A stretch of DNA of 25,297 nt from an uncultured Muribaculaceae bacterium (GCA_910586975.1 CAJUKX010000023.1:1-25297); one strand, 5' to 3'. Shown: positions 1 to 9,280, counted from the stretch's first letter. Notes: generated by a model not told the origin, from the letters alone. Numbers and translations are program-made.

Positions 1-602
1 TCAAGACGCTCGGTGAGCGGAGTGAGGTCAACCTCGGCCTTGTACTCACCTACAACCTCCCATTTACCGTTCACGTAGAGGTGTTCCTTGTAGACGTTCT
101 GGCCCTTGCCGCTGGCGTCAGCCACAAGGTAGATTTTGTTTTCGTCGATGTCGGCGGTGGGCAGGGTGGTGACTACCTTGTAGAGCGAGAGGTCGATGGT
201 GATGTCGCCCTCGCCCTTGATATCCTGGCCGTTGATGGTCTTGAGCTTGAGGGCGTCAACCTTGGCCTGCGCAAGCTCGCTCACACGACCCTCGGTGATT
301 ACACCCTTGACGGTGGCAGCGGCGTCGGGCACGTTTTTAATTACGCCCCACTCAACGCTGTTGGGCGATGCGTCGCCGGTGGCGCTGATTACGCCGTCAG
401 CAGAGATTGAGATACCGGTACCGCCGGCCTTGACACCACCGAGGGTCTTGGCGTCGGCAACGGGCAGCTCGTAGGGCTTGATTTTGCCGATTTCTTCTGT
501 GATCTTGGCATCGGTCTCGGTCTTGGTGTAGATTTTAGACCTGAGCCAGGTAAGGACTGCGGTAAACGCAGCTACAGTAACAGTTTGGATTTTGTTTGCC
601 AT
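1..602 (-). CDS. Phage fibre/adhesin-like protein, 3' end off the window
   Basis: About 200 codons are visible, starting at the ATG whose complement is at 600-602; no stop is reached before the window edge. The N-terminus (MANKIQTVTVAAF) is followed by a stretch with a LGGVKAGGTGISISADG segment (about residues 55-75), a pattern common in repetitive phage fibres and decorations. Near the visible end is a motif of the type LPTADIDENKIYLVAD...NVYKEHLYVNGKWEVVG, which recurs in head-fibre, tail-fibre and baseplate proteins of Firmicutes and Bacteroidota phages. Inferred role: virion surface or host contact. It is the fourth gene of the fibre operon, 49 bp after the 78-aa gene. The assignment rests on motif resemblance only. 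Confidence 0.6.
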   Translation of the reverse strand, partial: MANKIQTVTVAAFTAVLTWLRSKIYTKTETDAKITEEIGKIKPYELPVADAKTLGGVKAGGTGISISADGVISATGDASPNSVEWGVIKNVPDAAATVKGVITEGRVSELAQAKVDALKLKTINGQDIKGEGDITIDLSLYKVVTTLPTADIDENKIYLVADASGKGQNVYKEHLYVNGKWEVVGEYKAEVDLTPLTERL

Positions 603-651
603 GTTGTTGTTTGTTAATGGTTAATAATTGGTTGGTTGATAATTTGAGTGT

Positions 652-888
652 TTAAGGTTCAGTGCCGGTGTCGGGTTCTGTGGCAAAGATGTCCTCAACG
701 ATTTTGAGAACTTCTTCTACGGTTGCAGATTCGCAGCTGCAACCAACGCCGGCCTCGGTAATCTTTTGTTCGATTTCGGCTTTCCATTCCTGCTGCGCCT
801 TGGCGTGGTATGATTCCATGCCTTTTTGGAATGCGTTAACCGTGAGCCGTTTCTCACCGGGATCGGTGACTTGTTTGGTGTCTGCCAT
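652..888 (-). CDS. Small phage protein with acidic C-terminal tag (78 aa)
   Basis: The 78-residue protein has no recognised domain. The middle (about 18-45) is charged and probably helical. Around residue 50 is a Cys-rich GVGCSCES segment, followed by TVEEVLKIVEDIF and an acidic tail. The same arrangement (Cys-rich stretch, then V[DE]EVL.I...[IL]F and acidic end) closes the neighbouring upstream protein encoded at 923-1429. It lies in the fibre operon, 34 bp after that gene, so a virion or fibre-associated role is the natural guess; function is unknown. Confidence 0.7.
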   Translation of the reverse strand: MADTKQVTDPGEKRLTVNAFQKGMESYHAKAQQEWKAEIEQKITEAGVGCSCESATVEEVLKIVEDIFATEPDTGTEP

Positions 889-922
889 AGTTGTTTGTGG
901 TTTTAATTGGTTGATACATATG

Positions 923-1429
923 TTATTCCTTGTCGGGGTCGAATAAGCCGTCGATTATCTGTAATACCTCATCCACCGATGCTACCTCGTCGCATGTGCA
1001 TCCGCAGTCGCAGCCGCTGCCGGGCAGAGTTGTGCCGGGAAATCCTAAGGGGAGCTGAATAAACAGATTGACGGGCAGAGAGCTGTCGTCAGAGCACGCG
1101 GTAAGCTCCACCTGCGGGCCGCATGTGACTACGCTCTTGCGGCTGCCGTCGGCAAATGCAGGATTGGGCTCGTAGGCCGTAAACTCCACGTGCAGCACGC
1201 CCGGGCCGAGTCCATGATTGTCGAGCAGCACATGTATCTTGCCATTGTCATTATAGCAATTGGTGGCGGTTGTGCCGTCATACGATGCCACATAGGCATT
1301 GCGGCGCGTACACGTCCACATGGTGATTTGCCAAGGCATCTGTGGCCAACCCAATTCGGCTGCAGAACCTACAGCAGGCACAAGGTGCACAATGGCCGAT
1401 AAGTCAGATTTGTAATTGCGATGTTCCAT
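923..1429 (-). CDS. Putative fibre-associated virion protein (168 aa)
   Basis: The 168-residue protein follows the fibre gene directly: the fibre stop TGA and this ATG are separated by one base, implying translational coupling. The body (about 20-130) is rich in beta-prone and aromatic residues (WPQMPWQITMW, YVASYDG, GVLHVEFTAYEPNP), consistent with a beta-sandwich virion or adhesin domain. The C-terminus carries a Cys cluster (GCDCGCTCDE) followed by VDEVLQIIDGLFDPDKE, closely resembling the end of the next protein. No family was recognised. Inferred: accessory protein of the tail fibre or baseplate. Confidence 0.7.
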   Translation of the reverse strand: MEHRNYKSDLSAIVHLVPAVGSAAELGWPQMPWQITMWTCTRRNAYVASYDGTTATNCYNDNGKIHVLLDNHGLGPGVLHVEFTAYEPNPAFADGSRKSVVTCGPQVELTACSDDSSLPVNLFIQLPLGFPGTTLPGSGCDCGCTCDEVASVDEVLQIIDGLFDPDKE

Positions 1430-1430
1430 A

Positions 1431-4400
1431 TCATGTAGTCAATATGCCTGCGCTCACAGCCGCAGCGAAATTAAAGTTATAGTAGTTGCTGCCATTGCGC
1501 AGCTGCAGACGGGCGTTGGTGTCGCCATCGTTCACGATGCGTATGCCCACACCGTTGACCTCGGCAACAATCTTGCCTTCCTTGGCCATGAGCAGAGTTG
1601 CTTTGGGCCAAGCCGAAGCAAAACCGTCATTACCCATAAGGGTGGTGGTGTTGCTACCCTGCACCAACTTGCTGTTGGTGATTTTAAAGGTGCCGTGTGT
1701 ACTTTTGAACGAGTAACTCGTTTTTAACAAATGATCTAAAGGTTTGAGGACGAGCCGATATTTATAACCACCATCAAGCGATGCTGTTATAGTATTGGTG
1801 TCAAAACCTGAACGAGTTAGATAGAAGTTCCAAGACTTTTGAGACACCCAGTTTGTACCAATCTGCTTTTCGAGCCACAATACAAATTTTATTTTTACAG
1901 CCTGGTCAGCATATTCACTAATATCTACAGACACCGACACTATAGCCTGAAGATTAGCCCCATGAGCGGATATTGCACTGCCTCCATTAAGACTGATGGT
2001 TTTGAATGTCTTATTATTAACATCGCACAGATACAGGCCCGGGTCAAGAGAGACTTGGAACGCAGACGAGTTGATTTCAGCCTCATGAATGTTGACTGAG
2101 AAACGTTCATTACTGGTTTTGGTATCAAACGAAGAACTGCTATATTCCAGCAGCGAAGCTTCGTCACCCACGCTCTGATTGGTGAGTTTGAAATAAAGTT
2201 CGCCCTCAGAGTTGCGAAGGAAAAGACCGTCCTTGTCGACAAACAGGTGGTCGCCCATTTCCATGCGTCCTTGCAGGAATCGGATGAGATTTTTGCAGAA
2301 GTAAGCCGAGCCGTCGCGGCGCACCAGGAATGTAGCAGCATCATCGCTCTCGCTGATCGATGCGTCTATTTGGTCGCCGCCGCTCCATAGCATAATCAAG
2401 CCGCTGCGTACCGATTCATCGACATTCGGTGCGAGCATACCGTTGATACCGGCACCCACTCTCCACACACCGTTAGAGTCGACAAATCCCAGACGTATGA
2501 GCGTTGACAGTATAAGACCGCCCTCAATGGTGGTGTCCTGCCCGAGCGCATCCATCAGGTAGTTGGACTCGCAAGGAGCAGCAGTCCACGGTGTTGCCAA
2601 CGACCCTTTCTCAAGCTTGAGGTTGGATATCTGAGCCTGATAGAATGCGCCTTTGTAACCCGAACCCTGAGCGACATTTGTTTCCTGTTGGATAAATTCA
2701 AACATCAAATACTTTTCCCCTGCGAGCCTTGAACTCAGTTTTACTGGAATCTCCATGCGCACGGTCTTAACTCCAGCGTCAGAACTGGTCCATGCCCATC
2801 CGCCGCTTAAGTTGGTAGAAGTTTCTCCAAGTTTGGTTAAGGCCAAAACTTGCATTGCGATTAAGCCCTTGGAGTTGACCGTCATATCAAACGAAAGTGT
2901 ATATGCTTGATTGGCTTTCAACTCAAAGTCAGCATCAAGATTGAAGAGCATGCGGTACAGCACCTGAGACGGCACTGTTTCAGCCGGAGTCGCTGTAAGG
3001 TCAGCACCGTATGGATACTGATTATCATTGTTGCAAATTACGCCGAATGGAGCCGACTTCATGGCTGACAGCAGCATCGGGGTGGGGTCGGTCGATGTGC
3101 CGGTGTAAACATCGGTAGACCAACCATAAGTGCCGCGGTTGGTGCCGAGTAGCAAGTTCTCACCGCCCATAAAGCCGGATGCATCCAGCAGCACAGGCAC
3201 AGTTTCGCGGTCATACACTATCTCGGCGCCGTTTATGGTGTCATACAATTCAAACTGCAAACTGCCGGTGTCCGATGTAACGGCCACCGAAGCGTATGCA
3301 CCGGTGACGCTCGATTTCGAGAGCGTGAGCCACTGAGTAGAGGGCATGCGGCGGTAACGCACCTTATGATCGTGCGAGAGTGAGCGCAGGGAGCCTACAA
3401 TCTTGTAGACCGTGCAGCTCACCGTGCTTGCCGACAGCTCGCCCTCGCTGTTGCGGGTAACGGCGTTGACACTCGGTATAAGCTCATAGATAACAGCGTC
3501 CTCACCGTTCGCGCCATCTATACCGTTAGAGCCGTCCTCGCCACGGTCGCCTTTATCGCCCTTGTCACCGGGTTTGCCGGGCTTGGCTTTGGCAATGCTC
3601 ATGGTAGCCATGAGGATGTTGCCGTCAGCGAGTTCTGCAATCACATCCACAGTGGCACTGTCGGCTGTGATTTCCGATGTCCGGAACTCACCGCTTTCCT
3701 TATCAAGCCATGCGGTGGCTATATCGTTGCCTCGCAGGCTTATGCCTGCGGGCTTAATCTTTTCAGCACCTTGCCATACCGTAACTATGCAGGTGGGATA
3801 AACACCGGTAACCTCGCCGTCGGCGTTACAGGCAATCATGGCCATTTCGTTAGAGAGGTCGATTCGGTACGTGCCGACTCCGGGTGCACCGGGTTCGCCT
3901 GGCTCGCCCTTTTCGCCCTGCACACATACGGGCGGCATGTACTGGTGCAATGGTTCGCCGCTTGTGTAGTGCACAACCGTGCGCGTCCATACATACCAAC
4001 CGCTTTCCACGGGGTACAAAGCATCAGGTTTGCTGTACCACTCTATCGTTCCCGGCAGCGATGTGCGCGAGGGATATTTGGTGTACTGTTCCTCCACCGA
4101 AGCAATACCGCGACCGTCAGCGCCACTGATACAGATAGGCGTGGATATACGGGCCGAGCAGTCAGCCTTGCGTTCGTAAGAGCATTGCCAAATAAACTTA
4201 CCGTTTTCTTGCGCCGGGGCATTTGTAGTCCAGCCCTTGTAATCAGCAATCTCGCCCTGCTCGTTGATAACGGGCAGCGTCGGGGTTTCAGAAGCGCTGG
4301 TGTGGGAGCAAAACAGCACGTCGCTCATCAGCACGGTGTCGCCTATGGTGGCACCGCTGTCGCCCAGAGTCGATTTGATATGAATGCGTCCTGCGACATC

Positions 4401-5327
4401 AAGACCTGTAGCCTGGCTGTAATCCAGATAGTGGGCAGCGCCATACGCGCCCAGCCGCACATGTATCTTGCCGGTCTGTGCATCGCGCTCCTGTATGGTG
4501 ACCTCCTTTCCGGCGAGCGAGTAATCGTCAATGCCGTCATAGCTTATTATGTACGGAGCATTGACACCTACGGCCGATATAACAATTGCCGTTTGGCGGT
4601 AGGCGTTGGCGTCGTCCATACCCTTGTAGCCGAGATGTACAATTTCATCGCCGGCCGAGGGTATTCCGCTGCCCGTGTCGCAGTCCGTTTTGCTCAGCTC
4701 CACGTAGCCGTATTTGCAGCCCGAGACTTGGTTGGTATAGGCATTCTGCACCACACTGAGCACACGGCGCCAATAATACTTTGTTTCCACGCGCCCATTC
4801 TGGCCAACATGCGCTTTGAGCCCGCGGCGGCACAGGGCGAGGTCGTCAGTAATCATAAGCGACTCCGACTCCTCACCCTCGCTGTTCTGCGAGATGAAAT
4901 AGCACAGGTAAGAGTCGGGGGTTTCCTCCACCGATGTACACTTGATTCCGTCGCCGTCAGTAATGTACAGACAACCGCCCACGGCCTTAGCTTCCTTAAC
5001 CAGGAGCGACTCAAAAACAGCGTTGCGGCGCACAAAGAGGTCATCAACCTCAGCATAGCTCTTGCCATCCTCGCGCTGCATAAGTATGCCGCCGGCACTT
5101 CCGGCCACAAAATGTCCCACCTCAAAAGCCTTGTCAGACGACACTTGGCCGATACTGCGGTCATCACGCGTCCGACTCAGATACTGGTCGCTCCCCGAGC
5201 CACCATACAGAGCCTCGATGATGTCGACAAAGAGTTTACCCACACGTTCCGGGGTATTCTCTCCGTTACGTGTGGCATTGCGTATCAGATTTGCAGCTTC
5301 AAGCAATATGGATTTATCAATTGGCAT
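1431..5327 (-). CDS. Large tail fibre / receptor-binding protein with collagen-like segments
   Basis: About 1298 residues, by far the longest gene. The start chosen is the ATG at 5327 (MPIDKSILLEAAN); a TTG two codons upstream is also in frame but less likely. The first 200 residues look like the N-terminal region of Bacteroides phage fibres (RVGKLFVDIIEALYGG, then repeated DGDGIKC-type elements). Two collagen-like Gly-X-Y runs are seen at about residues 470-482 and 581-606, known in phage fibres as trimeric spacers. Residues about 730-930 resemble a carbohydrate-binding-module beta-sandwich (GENLLLGTNRGTYGW start, DFELKANQAYTLSFD, ending in LEKGSLATPWTAAP), a pattern common in Bacteroidota phage tail proteins. 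Likely role: host-surface adhesion. It heads the fibre operon behind late promoter D. Confidence 0.85.
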   Translation of the reverse strand: MPIDKSILLEAANLIRNATRNGENTPERVGKLFVDIIEALYGGSGSDQYLSRTRDDRSIGQVSSDKAFEVGHFVAGSAGGILMQREDGKSYAEVDDLFVRRNAVFESLLVKEAKAVGGCLYITDGDGIKCTSVEETPDSYLCYFISQNSEGEESESLMITDDLALCRRGLKAHVGQNGRVETKYYWRRVLSVVQNAYTNQVSGCKYGYVELSKTDCDTGSGIPSAGDEIVHLGYKGMDDANAYRQTAIVISAVGVNAPYIISYDGIDDYSLAGKEVTIQERDAQTGKIHVRLGAYGAAHYLDYSQATGLDVAGRIHIKSTLGDSGATIGDTVLMSDVLFCSHTSASETPTLPVINEQGEIADYKGWTTNAPAQENGKFIWQCSYERKADCSARISTPICISGADGRGIASVEEQYTKYPSRTSLPGTIEWYSKPDALYPVESGWYVWTRTVVHYTSGEPLHQYMPPVCVQGEKGEPGEPGAPGVGTYRIDLSNEMAMIACNADGEVTGVYPTCIVTVWQGAEKIKPAGISLRGNDIATAWLDKESGEFRTSEITADSATVDVIAELADGNILMATMSIAKAKPGKPGDKGDKGDRGEDGSNGIDGANGEDAVIYELIPSVNAVTRNSEGELSASTVSCTVYKIVGSLRSLSHDHKVRYRRMPSTQWLTLSKSSVTGAYASVAVTSDTGSLQFELYDTINGAEIVYDRETVPVLLDASGFMGGENLLLGTNRGTYGWSTDVYTGTSTDPTPMLLSAMKSAPFGVICNNDNQYPYGADLTATPAETVPSQVLYRMLFNLDADFELKANQAYTLSFDMTVNSKGLIAMQVLALTKLGETSTNLSGGWAWTSSDAGVKTVRMEIPVKLSSRLAGEKYLMFEFIQQETNVAQGSGYKGAFYQAQISNLKLEKGSLATPWTAAPCESNYLMDALGQDTTIEGGLILSTLIRLGFVDSNGVWRVGAGINGMLAPNVDESVRSGLIMLWSGGDQIDASISESDDAATFLVRRDGSAYFCKNLIRFLQGRMEMGDHLFVDKDGLFLRNSEGELYFKLTNQSVGDEASLLEYSSSSFDTKTSNERFSVNIHEAEINSSAFQVSLDPGLYLCDVNNKTFKTISLNGGSAISAHGANLQAIVSVSVDISEYADQAVKIKFVLWLEKQIGTNWVSQKSWNFYLTRSGFDTNTITASLDGGYKYRLVLKPLDHLLKTSYSFKSTHGTFKITNSKLVQGSNTTTLMGNDGFASAWPKATLLMAKEGKIVAEVNGVGIRIVNDGDTNARLQLRNGSNYYNFNFAAAVSAGILTT

Positions 5328-5344
5328 AGTCAATAATTTTAGGG

Positions 5345-5379
5345 CGAAATTAGCTTAATATCATCAGTGGGTAAAAGAC
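5345..5379 (-). promoter_or_regulatory. Phage late promoter D (fibre operon)
   Basis: Read on the minus strand: GTCTTTT (5379-5373), exactly 20 bp, then TAATTTCG (5352-5345). It is the weakest of four copies of the same layout, with the -7 box differing from TAAATTTG at two positions. It lies 17 bp before the fibre ATG, so the leader would be short. Confidence 0.7.
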
Positions 5380-5381
5380 AC

Positions 5382-5825
5382 TTATTTATAGCCCTTGCGA
5401 CGGTAAAAACCGGTTCTGCGTTTAGCCACGTCCGAGTCAAGCGCGGCACAGAACATTGATTTGAACTCATCGCCCAGCGATTCGGCCATAAAGTCGCGCA
5501 GAGCCATAACCGATGAGTAGTATTTCACAGAGAACCAGCGGCGGCGTTCTCGCTTCTTGTCGCGGCCTATGTCGCCGGGGTTGCCGTGTGGCACTTCTCG
5601 TCCTACGCCAAGGTCTTGCCATAGACCGTATTCGAGAAAATTCTGCGACAGGGTGATGTCGTAGAAACGGCCGTCGGCTCTGACAGGCAATTGCAATGGC
5701 GAGCGCCACAGCGCCCCGGTATTCATCACCTTAAGCTTGAAGATTCGTTCCTGCCAGATGTCGATCATGGTTTTGTTCCAAGCCTCGACATATTTTTTTC
5801 GGGATTCTACACTTTCGTCAGCCAT
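5382..5825 (-). CDS. Putative tail completion / neck protein (147 aa)
   Basis: The 147-residue protein has a helical N-terminus, then a central segment with the pattern LEYGLWQDLGVGRE (about 66-79) and a basic stretch KKRERRRWFSVKYYSSVMALRDFM (about 89-112). A YG-x-WQDxGxG element followed by a basic WFS...Y motif is typical of small tail-completion or neck proteins of Bacteroidota phages, analogous to the HK97 gp10 class. The gene overlaps the preceding one by 19 bp and is the last of the portal operon, just before late promoter D. Role inferred from motif and position. Confidence 0.6.
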   Translation of the reverse strand: MADESVESRKKYVEAWNKTMIDIWQERIFKLKVMNTGALWRSPLQLPVRADGRFYDITLSQNFLEYGLWQDLGVGREVPHGNPGDIGRDKKRERRRWFSVKYYSSVMALRDFMAESLGDEFKSMFCAALDSDVAKRRTGFYRRKGYK

Positions 5826-6307
5826 TCATCCGGATTATAAGCAAGGTTGGTATATGTATCCACCGCAATCTGGAAATAAGCGCAGGCGCAGCCCGTGAAG
5901 AAGTAGCGGTCAATCTCGTTGAAGTTGATATTTTCGTCGAGAAAAATGCAGTTCTCGGCCAGACGGGTACGCTCCATCAGCAGCACCGACATGAATTGGC
6001 GAAAGAGTTCCCGCATGTTATTCATGCACTCTTCGCGTGCGTCCATATCATCCTCGGCATGGCGCATGGCCAGAAACACGGTTTTCACACGCCGGGTGTG
6101 GGGCGAGTTGTCAATGGTTATGTAGCCCTGCGAGGTATCATCAACGGCAACAAAGGCGGCTGAGGAGTACATCTTGTCAAGTGATCCCTGGAAGCCTTCG
6201 AGCGATGATACCCGGGCAAAGACATAGCCGTTAATTTTGGCGTGTCGGTTGTTTTCGGTCAGTCGCTCGAAGAAGGCTGCCGCGTCCCAGTTGAAATTCT
6301 GTTTCAT
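5807..6307 (-). CDS. Putative tail terminator-like protein (166 aa)
   Basis: The 166-residue protein is mixed alpha/beta: a long helix at about 85-120 (DDMDAREECMNNMRELFRQF) and a C-terminal beta pair ending in YFFTGCACAYFQIAVDTYTNLAYNPDEW. This order and the closing strand pattern suit tail-terminator or head-tail joining proteins, but no family was firmly recognised. The start overlaps the preceding stop (ATGA at 6304-6307), and it overlaps the next gene too, so it belongs to the portal operon. Function is inferred mainly from its place between the portal/connector genes and the tail completion protein. Confidence 0.55.
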   Translation of the reverse strand: MKQNFNWDAAAFFERLTENNRHAKINGYVFARVSSLEGFQGSLDKMYSSAAFVAVDDTSQGYITIDNSPHTRRVKTVFLAMRHAEDDMDAREECMNNMRELFRQFMSVLLMERTRLAENCIFLDENINFNEIDRYFFTGCACAYFQIAVDTYTNLAYNPDEWLTKV

Positions 6308-7083
6308 TTTGAAGGATACTTTTTGTTAAGTTCGTCATACTCCCGGGCTTGGGCGTCGAGCTCGGTCAAAGCCCTTATGGCGTCCATGGCCAGGATTTCA
6401 CGCTCCTTGGTTATATCGCCTTTGGTAAGGGCGCGAATCTGCGCGTCCATATTTCGGCGCATGGAGTCTGCCGATGGCGCTTCGCCGTCATCTCCCGGCT
6501 TGAAAAAGTTCGGGAACATGTCACTTACCATAGACTTTACTGCAGCCCACCAATAAAATATTCCCAGCAGGGCGTCTGCATCCGGCTTTATATCAGGCTT
6601 GCGGTACAGTATTTCGGCCATTTGGCGCAGCATATCCTCATTAGATGTCAGTTGATATACTTGCCACAGAGCCTCGCAGGAGAGCCAGTTGTCAAACGAG
6701 AAGCCACTTGAGAGGTCGGCAGCCACAGCCGTGGCTCCGTCCACTTCGTCAAGCCTCACCGGTGCTTCGGGTAAATCCTTAGTCCACTCCAAATGTTTGA
6801 TTGCCGATGCTATTTGGCCGGCGGTGAGCTTGAACTCTACGCCGTCATGAGCCACGAGCCAACCGTCAGCGTATGCACAGACAATCTTCAGCCCGCACCA
6901 TTTCAGCAGGCATAAAGTTGCTACTTGAGCGGCTGACTGAGCAGAGTAGTCATCCATGGATCTGAAGCTCACATTGCGGTTGGCCGCCTGCACCTCAATT
7001 ATGGTTTGCAGCAGAAATCGGAGCTGATCTTGCGAGAGTTCAGCCCACGATTTCGGCACTGTCAGGTTGATTGTCGTGGCCAT
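6304..7083 (-). CDS. Unknown virion-operon protein (259 aa)
   Basis: The 259-residue protein is not recognised. The N-terminus (LTVPKSWAELSQDQLRFLLQ) is followed by a largely helical body, a Trp-rich helix YWWAAVKSMVSDMFPNFF (about 190-207) and a strongly charged C-terminal helix (about 220-259). Tail-assembly and chaperone-like proteins of Bacteroidota phages can look like this, but that is a guess. It is coupled on both sides: the upstream gene ends in TGATG and the downstream gene starts by ATGA overlap. Confidence 0.65.
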   Translation of the reverse strand: MATTINLTVPKSWAELSQDQLRFLLQTIIEVQAANRNVSFRSMDDYSAQSAAQVATLCLLKWCGLKIVCAYADGWLVAHDGVEFKLTAGQIASAIKHLEWTKDLPEAPVRLDEVDGATAVAADLSSGFSFDNWLSCEALWQVYQLTSNEDMLRQMAEILYRKPDIKPDADALLGIFYWWAAVKSMVSDMFPNFFKPGDDGEAPSADSMRRNMDAQIRALTKGDITKEREILAMDAIRALTELDAQAREYDELNKKYPSK

Positions 7084-7910
7084 CAGAAATAATAACCTCC
7101 CTTCACATCGTTTTTGAATGGCTCCGGCTTCATACGGTGGCCAATTTCAGCTTGCCATCGTGTATAAATATCGGGATATGACTTCATTTGTTCAAGAACC
7201 GGGCGTATAAGATGCCATACTTCGTGTTCGTCGGGGCACTTTGCCTTTTGATCACGCATGTGGAAGCCGATGTATCGCAGTTCCGCCTCGCGGATCTTAG
7301 ATACCAAAGGTGTAAATTCCGAGAGATAATATTGTTGAGCGCGTAGCTCGTCAAGCACCGAGCCAAGGTAATTCTCTTCCACCTCCTGCTCAAAACGCAG
7401 TGCGTGCGAGCGCATTATGCGGTAGGTGGTCATTGTGTCAGACGACATGCCACGGTAGCGCCATACCTCATTCAGGTTTGGAATAAACGTAGCCAGCCAC
7501 CATTGCCCCATATTCGAGGTGCGCCACGCTGGGACGCTGTATAACCTGAACACGAAGGCATCGAGGTTTTGGTCAACAAACGAGTTGATTGACGCGATAA
7601 GGCGTTCAACGCGCTCTTTTGATGCCGGAGCGCGGCCATCGGTGTTGATAACCGTAAAGCCTGAAGGGCTGAGAGAGAGGTCGAGCGACGGCACTGCCAT
7701 AGCAAAGGCTTTGTACACAATGATTTTCTCGGCATCGCAGAGTATCTGCCCTTCAGGTTCGAGGTCGCCCAAAAAATGCTGCTCAAGCCACGCCTTCGCC
7801 TGTTCCAGCCACGGGCGCAGCTTGTTGTAGAGCAGGGTTTCGCCCTTAACTTCATGGATTACGTTTGGAATCAGCTCCTGCAGGCGTTCATTGTCTAACA
7901 TCAGTATCAT
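7083..7910 (-). CDS. DUF6712-like phage structural protein (275 aa)
   Basis: The 275-residue protein follows the portal gene with an ATGA overlap. It is mainly helical and contains PSGFTVINTDGRAPASKERV (about 82-101), a segment remembered from the DUF6712 family, which is common next to portal genes in Bacteroides prophages. From position one would expect a head-completion or connector role; this is inference, since the family has no established function known to me. The C-terminal end is Y-rich (VKGGYYF). Confidence 0.65.
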   Translation of the reverse strand: MILMLDNERLQELIPNVIHEVKGETLLYNKLRPWLEQAKAWLEQHFLGDLEPEGQILCDAEKIIVYKAFAMAVPSLDLSLSPSGFTVINTDGRAPASKERVERLIASINSFVDQNLDAFVFRLYSVPAWRTSNMGQWWLATFIPNLNEVWRYRGMSSDTMTTYRIMRSHALRFEQEVEENYLGSVLDELRAQQYYLSEFTPLVSKIREAELRYIGFHMRDQKAKCPDEHEVWHLIRPVLEQMKSYPDIYTRWQAEIGHRMKPEPFKNDVKGGYYF

Positions 7911-9259
7911 TGTTCATCAATTTTTTGAGTGCTTACTTCTTTTGCATCGGCATGTTCATCGAGCGTGGTCAGCTGGATGAACGGGCAATCCGGGTGCACA
8001 CCTTTCCATCCGTTGTATCGTATTATGATTTCGTGCACCGGAAAGAGGACATCCCTGTAAGGTTTTTTCAGGGCTTGGGCTATAGTGTACAGCTCGCGCT
8101 TGTCTGAGCCCGAGTTGTTGGTTTGCGACTTGCCCGGTACAGAGCCTACCAGGTTGGAGTGTACGCGCATCGTGAAGCACAGCATGTTTACAGCTTCGGC
8201 GATGTCACTTTCCCAGTCGCCGCCCTCTTTGGTTTTGGAGTCGACGGGAGTAACGGTTATGTCCGGAGATTCGCCTTTGCCGTCGAGAGATATGCTTTTG
8301 CCGGTGAACAGCACCGAGCCGGTGTTTTCCACGTTGGTCAGGAACTCAAGCATCTCGCGTTTCTTCTCGTTCATCAGCTTCACCTGCTCGTCTTTACTCA
8401 CGATGTGCTGCTTGGCAAACAGGTCGTCCCAATAGCGGCTCGATACCTCTATGATGTATTTGATTGGGGCGGCATTTTTCAGCTTAGACTCTTTGGCAGC
8501 CCCAATCAGGCGTTTGATGTTATACCAGTTGCCGCGGAACAGAGCGGCATAGTGCGGTATTGGATAATACATGGAGTCAACACCCGGGAAGCGCGACAAG
8601 ATGGCAAACTTTCGTGTTTTAGAGCGCTCGCCGTTTGGGTTGCTGCGAGTGCTTCGCAGCCCCATGCGCTGCTGCAGGTCTTTCCATGGTGAGCGTGGGT
8701 CAAGCAGCTCAATTTCCTCTATATATTCGCCCGGCTGCATCATATTGCGGAAGGGACCGAAAAGCACCTTGGTGATTTTGCCTGTTTTCGCATCAGCGGG
8801 GCAAAAGCGGCAATAGCAGGCCGGTTTGCGGTGTAGCTCCACTATTTTGGTGCCGTCGTCATTCAGGATGATGACCGACACGGCAAAGTTGAAGTACATC
8901 AGATCCTGGCACACCCCCAAGAAGTAGTCAGCCAATGGATTGTCAAACACAAAATCCTCTACCTCGGCCTGTACGGCTTTGGTGGCGGCTGCAGTGCAGT
9001 AACGCAGTCCGCTGCCGTAGCAAACCTCGGCGTTGAACACCTGGCATGTGGCAAGGGTTTCATCAGCTTCGATAAGGTCAAGGATATCGTATGGCATTTG
9101 GTCATCTTCGCCCCAAGCCACGTATTCCTTGCCGTTGATGCAACGTGTTGTCAGATTGTCGTTCTCGCGGAATACTGAGGAGGTTTTGGTAACAATAGCC
9201 GCCCGGGCATTCAGCAGCGGTATGTCGTGGATTGAGAGGGTATCAATATAATTTTTCAT
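7907..9259 (-). CDS. Phage portal protein (450 aa)
   Basis: At 450 residues it is close to usual portal length. The pattern is that of Bacteroidota portal proteins: an N-terminal WGEDDQMPYDILDLIE (about 49-64), a VFNAEVCYGSGLRY helix-loop (about 74-87), a mid domain with the basic NWYNIKRLIGAAKESKLKN stem, and a C-terminal VHSNLVGSVPGKSQTNNSGS element followed by REL and a helix. The portal forms the dodecameric DNA channel of the capsid and docks the terminase. Oddly, it is not next to TerL or the capsid genes: it sits in a different operon, separated from TerL by the lysis cassette and the MutS-I gene. Confidence 0.85.
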   Translation of the reverse strand: MKNYIDTLSIHDIPLLNARAAIVTKTSSVFRENDNLTTRCINGKEYVAWGEDDQMPYDILDLIEADETLATCQVFNAEVCYGSGLRYCTAAATKAVQAEVEDFVFDNPLADYFLGVCQDLMYFNFAVSVIILNDDGTKIVELHRKPACYCRFCPADAKTGKITKVLFGPFRNMMQPGEYIEEIELLDPRSPWKDLQQRMGLRSTRSNPNGERSKTRKFAILSRFPGVDSMYYPIPHYAALFRGNWYNIKRLIGAAKESKLKNAAPIKYIIEVSSRYWDDLFAKQHIVSKDEQVKLMNEKKREMLEFLTNVENTGSVLFTGKSISLDGKGESPDITVTPVDSKTKEGGDWESDIAEAVNMLCFTMRVHSNLVGSVPGKSQTNNSGSDKRELYTIAQALKKPYRDVLFPVHEIIIRYNGWKGVHPDCPFIQLTTLDEHADAKEVSTQKIDEQ

Positions 9260-9280
9260 CGTGGGTGGTGGGTATTTTCG

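Noticed and set aside
2221..2230. Additional AAAAGAC word (late promoter -33 box complement)
   Set aside because: It is inside the fibre coding region and has no TAnnTTTG box 20 bp away.
1431..5327. Diversity-generating retroelement variable region in the fibre
   Set aside because: No reverse transcriptase, no template repeat, and no characteristic variable C-type lectin end.
3771..5336. 521-aa plus-strand ORF opposite the fibre gene
   Set aside because: It is the antisense shadow of a well-supported fibre gene, has no domain pattern, and would run against the operon.
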